Origin: Thermovorax subterraneus
GTDB lineage: Bacteria > Bacillota > Thermosediminibacteria > Thermosediminibacterales > Thermosediminibacteraceae
Assembly: GCA_021608145.1 (NCBI GenBank)
Contig: JAKIHM010000007.1
Location: forward strand, 1 to 64,000
DNA length: 64,000 nucleotides
Direction of reading: 5' to 3'
The position numbers and the translations under genes are program-made. The notes beneath the pieces are model-generated. The model was not told the DNA's origin, searched no databases, and worked only from the letters and a program-made list of their open reading frames with translations. The stretch's first letter is position 1; every line of letters starts with the position of its first letter. Positions 16,520-24,780 of this stretch are shown one piece after another.

Positions 16520-18271
16520 ATGGAAATGGTCAATTTGACGATAGATGGCGAAAAGGTTCAGGTTCCGAAAGGTACAACCGTCCTTGAGGCTGCCCGAAAA
16601 ATAGGCAAAAAAATTCCCACGCTCTGTTTTCTCAAAGGTATAAACGAAATCGGCGCGTGCCGAATGTGCGTGGTGGAAGTCAAAGGCGCGAGAGCCCTCC
16701 AGGCGGCCTGCGTTTACCCCGTATCGGAAGGCATGGAGGTGTATACCAACACCCCGGCGGTAAGGGAAGCAAGGAAGGTTACGCTGGAACTGCTTTTGTC
16801 CGACCACAATCTCGAGTGCCCGACCTGCGTGCGCAACCTGAACTGCGAACTCCAAAAACTGGCGGAGGAACTGGGAATAAAGTCGATTCGGTTTACCGGC
16901 GAAAAACACAAAGCGAAATACGATGATTTCTCACCGTCTATTGTAAGGGATACTTCAAAATGCATCCTGTGCCGCCGCTGCGTTAGCACTTGCCACAACG
17001 TGCAGGGCGTCGGGGTAATCTCGCCCAACCACCGTGGATTTGAGACTATGGTGGCTCCGGTTTACGACATGAGTCTGGCGGAAGTGGCTTGCGTAAACTG
17101 CGGCCAGTGCATACTGGCGTGTCCGGTGGGAGCTTTGAAGGAAAAGGACGATACCGACAAAGTCTGGCAGGCCTTGCAGGACCCCGAAAAGCACGTCATA
17201 GTGCAGATAGCACCGGCTGTAAGGGTATCCTTGGGTGAGGAATTCGGGCTAGGAAGGGGAGCCATAGTCACCAAAAAAATCCCGGCAGCCCTCAGGAGAC
17301 TCGGTTTCGACAGAGTTTTCGATACTGATTTTGGTGCCGACCTTACAATAATGGAGGAAGGGCACGAGTTTTTGGAGAGGTTAGAGCATGGAGGGAAACT
17401 CCCCCTTATTACGTCCTGCAGCCCAGGGTGGATAAAATTCTGCGAGCATTACTACCCCGAGTTTTTGGAAAACCTGTCCACCTGTAAGTCGCCGCAGCAG
17501 ATGTTTGGTGCCGTTGCAAAAACTTACTACGCTCAGAAGATGGGAATAGACCCATCCAAGATTTTCGTGGTGTCCATCATGCCCTGCACTGCCAAAAAGT
17601 ACGAGTGCCAGCGGCCCGAGATGAGGTCCAGCGGATACCAGGATGTGGATGCGGTGCTCACCACCCGCGAGATAGCCAGGATGCTCAAAGAGGCCGGCAT
17701 AAACCTTGCGGCGATGCCGGACGAGGAATTCGACGAGCCCCTCGGCATTTCCACGGGAGCGGGAGCAATATTCGGCGCCACCGGCGGGGTGATGGAAGCA
17801 GCTCTGAGGACGGTCTACGAAGTCGTGACAGGAAAGGAACTAGAAAATATCGAATTTACCGGCGTTCGGGGAGTGGAGGGGATAAAGGAGGCCGTCGTTG
17901 AAATAAACGGCATGAAAATAAAAGTGGCGGTTGCTCACGGCCTCGCGAATGCAAGAAAACTTTTGGACAGGGTAAAAAATAAAGAAGCTGAATACCACTT
18001 CATCGAAATTATGGCCTGTCCCGGAGGATGCGTAGGCGGAGGTGGCCAGCCGATATTGAGTGCCGACGAGCGATTTGATGTGGACTACCGTGCCATTCGC
18101 GGCAACGCCATCTATGAAGTAGATCGGAAGATGCCGTTGAGGAAGTCTCACGAAAATCCAGCGGTTCAGCAGCTTTATAAGGAATTTTTGGGTAAGCCGC
18201 TGAGCGAAAAATCCCACGAACTCTTGCACACTCATTATACGCCAAGGCCGAGATATCCGGAAGCCGAGTAA
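16520..18271 (+). CDS. hydA: Catalytic [FeFe]-hydrogenase subunit HydA
   Basis: HydA makes or oxidises H2 at the H-cluster. Order over 583 residues: plant-type 2Fe-2S domain (CFLKGINEIGACRMC), His-ligated 4Fe-4S (DHNLECPTCVRNLNC), two 4Fe-4S motifs (CILCRRCVSTCHNVQ, CVNCGQCILACP), then the H domain with TSCSPGWIKFCE, MPCTAKKYE and EIMACPGGCVGGGGQP. The second Cys of the canonical TSCCP motif, normally the proton relay, is Ser. ATG 16520 has a GGGGAGGA SD. It ends the hydrogenase operon before a strong terminator. Confidence 0.97.
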   Translation: MEMVNLTIDGEKVQVPKGTTVLEAARKIGKKIPTLCFLKGINEIGACRMCVVEVKGARALQAACVYPVSEGMEVYTNTPAVREARKVTLELLLSDHNLECPTCVRNLNCELQKLAEELGIKSIRFTGEKHKAKYDDFSPSIVRDTSKCILCRRCVSTCHNVQGVGVISPNHRGFETMVAPVYDMSLAEVACVNCGQCILACPVGALKEKDDTDKVWQALQDPEKHVIVQIAPAVRVSLGEEFGLGRGAIVTKKIPAALRRLGFDRVFDTDFGADLTIMEEGHEFLERLEHGGKLPLITSCSPGWIKFCEHYYPEFLENLSTCKSPQQMFGAVAKTYYAQKMGIDPSKIFVVSIMPCTAKKYECQRPEMRSSGYQDVDAVLTTREIARMLKEAGINLAAMPDEEFDEPLGISTGAGAIFGATGGVMEAALRTVYEVVTGKELENIEFTGVRGVEGIKEAVVEINGMKIKVAVAHGLANARKLLDRVKNKEAEYHFIEIMACPGGCVGGGGQPILSADERFDVDYRAIRGNAIYEVDRKMPLRKSHENPAVQQLYKEFLGKPLSEKSHELLHTHYTPRPRYPEAE

Positions 18272-18275
18272 AAAT

Positions 18276-18300
18276 AGCCCGGTGAGTTTCACCGGGCTTT
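18276..18300 (+). terminator. Terminator of the hydrogenase operon
   Basis: AGCCCGGTGA (18276-18285) pairs with TCACCGGGCT (18289-18298), a 10-bp stem with a 3-base loop followed by a short T-rich tract. Confidence 0.88.
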
Positions 18301-18318
18301 TATCTTTGAATAATTAAA

Positions 18319-18347
18319 TTGTCAGTATAAACTTAACAGGCGATAAT
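18319..18347 (+). promoter_or_regulatory. Candidate promoter of the rnf operon
   Basis: TTGTCA (18319-18324) and GATAAT (18342-18347) have a 17-base spacer. A leader of about 170 AT-rich bases follows before rnfC, containing another possible -10 (TATAAT near 18384). Which of them is used cannot be decided here. Confidence 0.5.
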
Positions 18348-18525
18348 TATATAATTATTATAGAAAAAAGCGTAATTTTGTTGTATAATTTTGATGAGCA
18401 GTTTAGCCTATTTTGTATACTTTGTACACTTTGTGAAAAAATTATTTTTTTTGCTTTAAAAGGGTTTGAGGAAAAAATGTAGAATTATTATTAGGTTTTT
18501 CTCATACCGGAGGGAGAGGTGAAGC

Positions 18526-19842
18526 ATGTTAAAAACTTTTAAAGGAGGCATTCATCCTCCTTACAACAAGGAATTGACAAAGCACAAACCGGTGGAAAAG
18601 GCAAAACTACCGCAAAAAGTCGTCATTCCCATGAGCCAGCATGTGGGGGCGCCTTGCGAACCCGTAGTTAAAGTGGGTGACCATGTTAAAGTCGGCCAGA
18701 AAATCGGCGAGGCAAAAGCCTTTGTGTCGGCTCCAGTCCACGCTAGCGTCTCCGGGAAAGTGGTGGCTGTCGAACCGAGGCCCCACGCTAGCGGTGCGCA
18801 TGTTTTGTCTGTCGTAATAGAGTCCGACGGCATGGATGAAGTATACGAAGGTGTAAAGCCGCCGAAACCTTTAGAAGAACTCACGCCCGATGAGATAAAA
18901 AATCTCATTCGGGAAGCAGGGATTGTCGGAATGGGCGGAGCGGGTTTCCCAACCCAGGTAAAACTTTCGCCGCCTGCGGATAAGAAAATCGACACGATAA
19001 TCGTAAACGGCGCCGAATGCGAGCCCTATCTTACCGCAGATCACCGGCTCATGGTGGAAAGGCCCGAGGACGTGGTGCTAGGACTTCGGGCCATAATGAA
19101 GGCGACCGGGGTAAGCAAAGCTTTCATCGGAATAGAGGACAACAAACCCGATGCCATCGAAGCTATGAAAGAGGCTGTAAAAGGCTTTAGCGATATCGAG
19201 GTGGTTCCGCTTGCTACAAAGTATCCTCAGGGGGGAGAAAAGCAGCTGATAAACGCCATAACCGGTAGGGAGGTTCCGTCTGGAGGGCTTCCCATGGATG
19301 TCGGCGTAATAGTGGATAATGCCGGTACCTGTGCCGCCATAGCCAACGTTTTAAAGACCGGTATGCCGCTTATCGAGAGGATAACGACGGTTACGGGGGC
19401 CGGAGTAAAAGAACCCAAGAATCTGCTGGCGAGGATAGGGACTCCTGTGGGAGAATTAATAGAGCAATGCGGCGGATTTGCGGGCGAGCCCGGCAAGGTC
19501 ATCATGGGCGGGCCGATGATGGGGATTTCCCAATCTTCGCTGGAAGTGCCCGTGATGAAGGGAACGTCAGGGGTGCTGGTGCTTCAAAAATCCGAGGTGA
19601 AGGCTGTAGAGCCGATGCCTTGCATAAAGTGCGCAAGGTGCGTGGATGCATGTCCAATACATCTTTTGCCTACTTATCTTGCCAAATTCGCAGAAAGAGG
19701 CATGTGGGACGAAGCCGAGCGGTACCACGCACTGGATTGCATCGAATGCGGTTGTTGTGCCTATGTTTGCCCGGCGAATATTCCGCTTACCCAGCTCATC
19801 AGGCTTGCCAAGAACCGCATATTGGCTTCTAAAAAGAAGTAA
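18526..19842 (+). CDS. rnfC: Rnf complex subunit RnfC
   Basis: RnfC is the peripheral NADH-binding subunit of the ferredoxin:NAD+ oxidoreductase that pumps Na+ or H+. The NuoF-like nucleotide-binding region appears as GMGGAGFPTQVKLSPP and NGAECEPYLTADHRLM, and two 4Fe-4S motifs lie near the C-terminus (CIKCARCVDACPIHLLP, CIECGCCAYVCPANIPL). Length 438 is normal. A GGAGGGAGAGG SD precedes ATG 18526. First gene of rnfCDGEAB. Confidence 0.97.
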   Translation: MLKTFKGGIHPPYNKELTKHKPVEKAKLPQKVVIPMSQHVGAPCEPVVKVGDHVKVGQKIGEAKAFVSAPVHASVSGKVVAVEPRPHASGAHVLSVVIESDGMDEVYEGVKPPKPLEELTPDEIKNLIREAGIVGMGGAGFPTQVKLSPPADKKIDTIIVNGAECEPYLTADHRLMVERPEDVVLGLRAIMKATGVSKAFIGIEDNKPDAIEAMKEAVKGFSDIEVVPLATKYPQGGEKQLINAITGREVPSGGLPMDVGVIVDNAGTCAAIANVLKTGMPLIERITTVTGAGVKEPKNLLARIGTPVGELIEQCGGFAGEPGKVIMGGPMMGISQSSLEVPVMKGTSGVLVLQKSEVKAVEPMPCIKCARCVDACPIHLLPTYLAKFAERGMWDEAERYHALDCIECGCCAYVCPANIPLTQLIRLAKNRILASKKK

Positions 19843-19924
19843 AAGGTAATATAGTTTTATTGCGAAAACTTAAAACAAAAAGCACCGAACTGGTAAAAAA
19901 GCTTAAGTCAGGAGGTCTTTTCCG

Positions 19925-20848
19925 ATGGGAGAATATAAGTTTTTGACCACGTCTTCTCCGCACATTCATTCTGGAGAAAGCGTGCAGAGAATAATGTTCA
20001 GCGTAGCCGGAGCGTTACTCCTGCCGACTATAGCCGGAGTTTACTTTTTTGGGATTCGAGCCCTCATCCTGGTGTTAACTACAACTTTGGCGGCTGTGGC
20101 CACTGAGGCTATCTTTCAGGTACTAAGGGGAAAGCCGGTAACCATTTGGGATGGAAGTGCTATCGTAACCGGAATACTTTTGGCACTTAACCTGCCGCCG
20201 GGATTGCCGCTTTGGATGGCAGTGGTAGGATCAGTCGTTGCCATAGGCCTTGGGAAGATGATTTACGGCGGATTGGGGATGAATCCATTTAATCCGGCAC
20301 TGGTAGGGCGTGTCTTTCTTACCGTAACATTTCCCGTGCAGATGACCACCTGGATAAATCCCGTAGATGGTACGACGGGAGCTACACCTCTTGCACTTAT
20401 GAAGATGCAGGGAATATCCACCGATTATGTTCGGCTTTTTATCGGAAATGTGGGAGGGTCCATAGGCGAGACCTCTGCTCTTGCGATCATACTTGGAGGG
20501 CTTTACCTCATCTACAGGGGTTATGTGGATTGGAGAATTCCGGCAAGTTATCTTGGCACCGTGGCGGTTTTATCATTTATCCTTGGGAAAGACCCGATAT
20601 TTCACCTTTTGGCCGGAGGCTTGATGTTGGGAGCCTTCTTCATGGCTACCGATATGGTGACAACACCAGTGACAAAACTTGGAAGAATAATCTTCGGTAT
20701 AGGAGCCGGAATTTTTGTTGTGCTAATTAGACTTTACGGAGGATATCCGGAGGGAGTTTCCTTCTCGATACTTTTGATGAACGCCTTTACTCCCATAATT
20801 AATAGGCTCACGATTCCCAGGATTTACGGAGAGGTGAAGACCAGGTGA
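19925..20848 (+). CDS. rnfD: Rnf complex subunit RnfD
   Basis: RnfD is an integral membrane subunit with about nine to ten hydrophobic helices that carries covalently bound FMN. The flavinylation motif appears as DGTTGATPLA (Thr acceptor), the site modified by ApbE. GMNPFNPALVGR is a conserved loop. Length 307 is usual. An AGGAGG SD precedes ATG 19925. The end overlaps rnfG by 4 bases. Confidence 0.96.
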   Translation: MGEYKFLTTSSPHIHSGESVQRIMFSVAGALLLPTIAGVYFFGIRALILVLTTTLAAVATEAIFQVLRGKPVTIWDGSAIVTGILLALNLPPGLPLWMAVVGSVVAIGLGKMIYGGLGMNPFNPALVGRVFLTVTFPVQMTTWINPVDGTTGATPLALMKMQGISTDYVRLFIGNVGGSIGETSALAIILGGLYLIYRGYVDWRIPASYLGTVAVLSFILGKDPIFHLLAGGLMLGAFFMATDMVTTPVTKLGRIIFGIGAGIFVVLIRLYGGYPEGVSFSILLMNAFTPIINRLTIPRIYGEVKTR

Positions 20849-21387
20849 ACCAGTACGCAAGAATGATAGTTGTTCTTTTGATATTTTCGGTATTATCGGG
20901 TGCGGTCCTTGGTTTTTCCTATGAGATAGCAAATCCCAAGATTCAGGAACAGGCAAAGAAAGACCTGGAAGCTTCCATAAAAAACGTGCTTCCAGGAATA
21001 ACGAAGTACGAGCAGGTGGAAAAAGAGGGCATTACCTTTTACATTGGCCTTGACGATCAGGGGAACAAAAAAGGGATAGCTTTTAAAGCTACGGGGCAAG
21101 GGTTCGGAGGACCCATCGAGATGATGGTGGGATATGATCCCAAAGAAGGAAAACTTACCGGACTCCAAATCCTTTCAATGTCAGAAACGCCAGGCCTCGG
21201 CGCCAGGATAAAGGAGCCGGCCTTTACGGAACAGTTCAAGGGCAAGTCCGTAAATGACCCGTTCATACCGAAAAAGGACGTTCAGGTTATTACGGGTGCA
21301 ACCATATCACCGGCGGGAGTTGCCAGCGGAATAAAATCCGCACTGGAAAAGGTCACTAAAATATACCCGGTGGGAGGCGACTATTGA
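20845..21387 (+). CDS. rnfG: Rnf complex subunit RnfG
   Basis: RnfG has one N-terminal membrane helix (IVVLLIFSVLSGAVLGFSYEI) and an extracytoplasmic FMN-binding domain. The covalent FMN site is VITGATISPAGVASGI near the C-terminus. Conserved SETPGLGARI precedes it. GTG 20845 overlaps rnfD. The 180-residue length is normal. FMN attachment would be made by the apbE product encoded at 8145. Confidence 0.95.
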   Translation: MNQYARMIVVLLIFSVLSGAVLGFSYEIANPKIQEQAKKDLEASIKNVLPGITKYEQVEKEGITFYIGLDDQGNKKGIAFKATGQGFGGPIEMMVGYDPKEGKLTGLQILSMSETPGLGARIKEPAFTEQFKGKSVNDPFIPKKDVQVITGATISPAGVASGIKSALEKVTKIYPVGGDY

Positions 21388-22001
21388 TGTACCAGCTGGT
21401 TAAGGATTTCTTTAATGGTTTGTGGAACGAGAACCCCACATTCAGGATGATAATAGGTATGTGCCCCACGCTGGCGGTTACCACCGCTGCCATGAATGGC
21501 ATAGCCATGGGTCTTGCTACGACCTTTGTCCTCATGTTTTCAAGTCTCTTGATCTCGCTGCTCAGGAACTTTATCCCGGCAAAGGTCAGGATACCGTGCT
21601 ATATAATTGTCATAGCCACTTTCGTTACTGTGGTGGACCTTTTTATGGCGGGATATTTCCCGGCAATGTATAAAATCCTTGGCCTTTACATCCCGTTAAT
21701 CGTGGTAAACTGTATAATAATGGCAAGGGCTGAGGCGTTTGCGTCAAAGGTGACACCGCTGAGGGCAATAGCCGATGCTCTGGGTATGGGTATCGGTTTC
21801 ACCTGGGCTATTACCCTGATAGGAGCCGTAAGGGAGCTTATGGGTTCTGGCACCCTGTTCGGCTATCATGTGCTGAGCGAAAATGCAACCCACTGGGTCA
21901 TAATGCTTCTGCCACCCGGTGCCTTTTTAACAATGGGTATTCTCCTCGGCATCATGAATGTGATCACGCGCAAAAACGTCAGGGATACCCAATGCCACTG
22001 A
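21387..22001 (+). CDS. rnfE: Rnf complex subunit RnfE
   Basis: RnfE is one of two related membrane subunits (six helices) that form the core of the complex with RnfA. Typical segments are NPTFRMIIGMCPTLAVTTAA near the N-terminus and ITLIGAVRELMGSGTLFGY near the C-terminus. ATG 21387 is favoured by the GGGAGG SD; TTG 21384 is an alternative. It overlaps the end of rnfG, consistent with coupled translation. Confidence 0.95.
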   Translation: MYQLVKDFFNGLWNENPTFRMIIGMCPTLAVTTAAMNGIAMGLATTFVLMFSSLLISLLRNFIPAKVRIPCYIIVIATFVTVVDLFMAGYFPAMYKILGLYIPLIVVNCIIMARAEAFASKVTPLRAIADALGMGIGFTWAITLIGAVRELMGSGTLFGYHVLSENATHWVIMLLPPGAFLTMGILLGIMNVITRKNVRDTQCH

Positions 22002-22016
22002 TAGGGGGTGAATCGT

Positions 22017-22601
22017 GTGAAGGAACTGTTTTTTATAATAGCCGGGTCTGTGCTTGTTAACAATTTTGTGCTATCGAGATTCCTTGGAGAGTGCCCTTTT
22101 CTTGGTGTTTCCAGGAAGCTGGAAACCGCCGTCAGCATGGGTATTGCCACGACCTTCGTGCTGACAATGACATCGGTTGCAACCTATTTCATACAATTTT
22201 ATATTCTGGAACCCTTTGGACTGTCCCGCTTTTTGCAGATCGTATCTTTCATACTGGTAATAGCCTCATTGGTACAGCTGGTGGAAATGGTCATATTGAA
22301 GACAAGTCCCGCTCTATACAAGGCACTGGGCATTTACCTGCCCCTTATAACCACCAACTGCGCGGTGTTAGGTCTTGCGCTGTTGATCGCTATAAAGCGT
22401 TACAACCTAATACAGAGCGTTGCTTTTGGGCTCGGGGCCGGTATCGGCTTTACGCTAGCAATGGCGTTAATGGCAGGGATTAGGGAGGAAATGGAGTTCG
22501 CCGATATTCCTGAAGCTCTGCAGGGAGCCGCTATCGTTTTAATAACGGCGGGACTATTGTCCATGGCATTTTTAGGGTTTTCAGGATTAATTCCGATGTA
22601 A
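22017..22601 (+). CDS. rnfA: Rnf complex subunit RnfA
   Basis: RnfA is the inverted-topology partner of RnfE, with six predicted helices. Recognisable segments are NNFVLSRFLGECPFLGVSRK, then PLITTNCAVLGLALL, and a C-terminal MAGIREEMEFADIP. GTG 22017 fits the AGGGGG SD at 22003-22008 better than GTG 22008. The central Cys residues correspond to the membrane iron-sulfur site shared by RnfA and RnfE. Confidence 0.95.
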   Translation: MKELFFIIAGSVLVNNFVLSRFLGECPFLGVSRKLETAVSMGIATTFVLTMTSVATYFIQFYILEPFGLSRFLQIVSFILVIASLVQLVEMVILKTSPALYKALGIYLPLITTNCAVLGLALLIAIKRYNLIQSVAFGLGAGIGFTLAMALMAGIREEMEFADIPEALQGAAIVLITAGLLSMAFLGFSGLIPM

Positions 22602-22626
22602 TAGTCGCGATGAGGAGGTGAAAGTC

Positions 22627-23664
22627 ATGGCCAATGTGATCCTCGTTTCGGTTCTTAGCATGGGAGGGCTGAGCCTCCTTTTGGGAGCGGGGCTTGCCTA
22701 TGCGTCGAAAAAGTTTGCCGTCGAAACGGATCCGAGAGTTGATGAAATAAATGAAGTGCTGCCGGGAGCAAACTGCGGTGCCTGTGGGTATCCCGGATGT
22801 TCGGGCCTTGCAGGAGCTATAGTTGAAGGAAAGGCACCAGTCAACGCGTGTCTCGTGGGCGGGCCCGCCGTTGCGCAAAAGATAGCCGAGATTATGGGAG
22901 TTTCTGCCGTAGAAGATACAAAGGAAAAGAAGGTTGCAAGGGTATTATGCCAGGGTGGAATCAATGAAGCTAAATTCAAGGCGGATTATCACGGAGTAAA
23001 AACTTGCAGGGCCGCGGCCATGGTAAACGGTGGGCCTAAGGCGTGTCCTTTTGCCTGCATAGGATTCGGAGATTGCGCGAAGGTTTGTCCCGTAGGGGCC
23101 ATTACGATGAGCGAAAACGGCCTTCCCGTAATAGATGAAGAAAAGTGCACGGGCTGCGGACTTTGCGTAAAAGAATGCCCGAAGATGGTGATATCCCTTT
23201 CGCCGGAGAGAAATGAAGTTCACGTGCGCTGCAGAGCCACCCTGAAGGGCAAGGATACCAGGGATGTCTGTAAAGTGGGGTGCATTGCCTGCAAGCAATG
23301 CGAAAAGGTATGTCCCTTCGATGCCATTCACGTGGTCAATAACGTGGCAGTAATAGATTATGATAAATGCCGTAATTGCATGTTGTGCGTCGAAAAATGT
23401 CCGACCAAGACCATTACTTCTCTTTTCCCAGCAAGGAAAAAAGCGGTTATAAACGATAACTGCATAGGATGTACCATCTGCGCAAAGAACTGTCCGGTAA
23501 ACGCCATATCGGGCGAGGTAAAGAAAAAGCACGAGGTAAATCAGGAGCTTTGCATAGGCTGCAGCATCTGCGCTGAAAAATGTCCCAAGGATGCGATAGT
23601 GATGGTTCGCGAAAAATATAACAAAAACGGCGGCAGCTGTGGCGATTGCGCTGAGGCGAAATAG
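22627..23664 (+). CDS. rnfB: Rnf complex subunit RnfB, polyferredoxin
   Basis: RnfB receives electrons from reduced ferredoxin. It has an N-terminal membrane helix, an ACS-type cluster motif (NCGACGYPGCSGLAGAI), and then six further 4Fe-4S motifs: FACIGFGDCAKVCP, CTGCGLCVKECP, CIACKQCEKVCP, CRNCMLCVEKCP, CIGCTICAKNCP and CIGCSICAEKCP. A Cys pair closes the protein (GGSCGDCAEAK). This is at the cluster-rich end for the family. ATG 22627 has a GGAGG SD eight bases upstream. Last gene of the operon. Confidence 0.95.
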   Translation: MANVILVSVLSMGGLSLLLGAGLAYASKKFAVETDPRVDEINEVLPGANCGACGYPGCSGLAGAIVEGKAPVNACLVGGPAVAQKIAEIMGVSAVEDTKEKKVARVLCQGGINEAKFKADYHGVKTCRAAAMVNGGPKACPFACIGFGDCAKVCPVGAITMSENGLPVIDEEKCTGCGLCVKECPKMVISLSPERNEVHVRCRATLKGKDTRDVCKVGCIACKQCEKVCPFDAIHVVNNVAVIDYDKCRNCMLCVEKCPTKTITSLFPARKKAVINDNCIGCTICAKNCPVNAISGEVKKKHEVNQELCIGCSICAEKCPKDAIVMVREKYNKNGGSCGDCAEAK

Positions 23665-23670
23665 GTTTTA

Positions 23671-23699
23671 AAAAGCGGGAGGTTTCTCCTCCCGCTTTT
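23671..23699 (+). terminator. Terminator of the rnf operon
   Basis: AAAAGCGGGAGG (23671-23682) pairs perfectly with CCTCCCGCTTTT (23688-23699), loop TTTCT. The flanking A and T runs make it usable on both strands, so it may also serve the reverse-strand remnant that follows. Confidence 0.9.
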
Positions 23700-23730
23700 A
23701 CTTTTCTTTATTTTTGCTCTTCCGGGATGG

Positions 23731-23952
23731 CTACTCTTTGTTCGGAGATGCTATGATCATTTTAAGGTAAAATTCCATATTGCTTCCGGTTCCAACACCC
23801 ACTTCCAAAATCTTGCCTGAGGTTCCATCCCAGAGCCTTTTCCTCCACTTTCTCAATGTATGCCCGAAAAGGCCTTCTACTACTAAATCATACAAGGGGG
23901 CTATCCTTTCAAATCTGTGTTTTATCAATTCTGTCAGCAACCTGTCCATCAA
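23731..23952 (-). pseudogene. N-terminal remnant of a class I methyltransferase
   Basis: The 73-residue reverse-strand frame begins like UbiE/Methyltransf_11 proteins: RFERIAPLYDLVVEGLFG, RKWRKRLWDG, then the SAM-binding motif I GKILEVGVGTGSNMEFY. It ends soon after motif I, where about 130 further residues are expected. It is cut off by rearrangement or loss and is boxed in between the rnf terminator and the next promoter. Confidence 0.7.
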
Positions 23953-24025
23953 AAAACTCCCTTATAGTTTCTTGTTTTTTTATCGATTATAAAACTGCTT
24001 TTTTTATAGGTCAATATATCTAAAC

Positions 24026-24054
24026 TTGACAAATGATTTGCGGTTTTATATTAT
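24026..24054 (+). promoter_or_regulatory. Promoter of the corrinoid methyltransferase operon
   Basis: TTGACA (24026-24031) and TATTAT (24049-24054) with a 17-base spacer form a good sigma-A promoter about 50 bases before the TTG start of the corrinoid protein gene. Confidence 0.75.
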
Positions 24055-24106
24055 TATAGTAAACCCTATTATTCATATCAAAATACTAGGAATTGGAGGG
24101 TCAAAT

Positions 24107-24769
24107 TTGGAAACCGCAAAGTTATTAAAAACCATTGCGGATAGCGTTTTAAACATGGATGAAGAAGCTGCAGCAAAGTACGTAAAACAAGCACTGGAAG
24201 CCGGCATAGATCCAATGGTAATAATCAACGAAGGCCTAATAGCTGGGATGAACCAAGCCGGGAAGCTGTTTGAAGAAAATGAGTATTTCGTGCCCGAACT
24301 GCTGCTTTGCTCTGACGCTATGTATGCAGGATTAAACGTGGTAACCCCACATATAAAAAGGGAAGAGAATCTATATTATGGTTCAGTCGTGATCGGCGTT
24401 GTGGAAGGAGATACCCATGATATTGGTAAGAATTTGGTAAAGGTGATGCTGGAAGCCTCGGGTTTTCGCGTATACGACCTGGGCAGGAATGTACCGGCGA
24501 AGACCTTTGTTGAGAAGGTAAAGGAAACCAGAGCAGACCTTCTGTGCCTTTCTACTCTAATGACGACAACCATGGGAGAAATGAAAAAAGTTATTGACTT
24601 ATTGGAAGAGGAAAAGATCAGAGGTAATGTAAAAGTACTGGTTGGAGGTGGACCCGTTTCTTCTAGCTTTGCGCGGTCCATCGGTGCGGACGGATACGGT
24701 GAAAATGCTGCAGGGGCTGTAAGGGTTGCAAAAGAAGTGCTTGGCATACCTCAGACAAGGGCGTCGTAA
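24107..24769 (+). CDS. Corrinoid (methyl-carrier) protein, MtaC/MtbC-like
   Basis: This 220-residue protein carries a methyl group on cobalamin. Residues ~1-85 form the helical cap (B12-binding_2) and the rest the Rossmann-like B12 domain with DTHDIGKN (axial His) and VGGGPVSSSFARSIGADGY near the end. TTG 24107 is chosen because GGAGGG lies six bases before it. It opens an operon with three UroD-fold methyltransferases and a broken activator. The natural methyl donor cannot be told; no MttB- or MtaB-type gene is nearby. Confidence 0.92.
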   Translation: METAKLLKTIADSVLNMDEEAAAKYVKQALEAGIDPMVIINEGLIAGMNQAGKLFEENEYFVPELLLCSDAMYAGLNVVTPHIKREENLYYGSVVIGVVEGDTHDIGKNLVKVMLEASGFRVYDLGRNVPAKTFVEKVKETRADLLCLSTLMTTTMGEMKKVIDLLEEEKIRGNVKVLVGGGPVSSSFARSIGADGYGENAAGAVRVAKEVLGIPQTRAS

Positions 24770-24780
24770 GGGGGATAACT

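Noticed and set aside
18425-18460. Degenerate Rex-like half site before rnfC (TTGTGAAAAAATTATTTT)
   Set aside because: Only one half fits the palindrome; the AT-rich leader makes chance matches likely.
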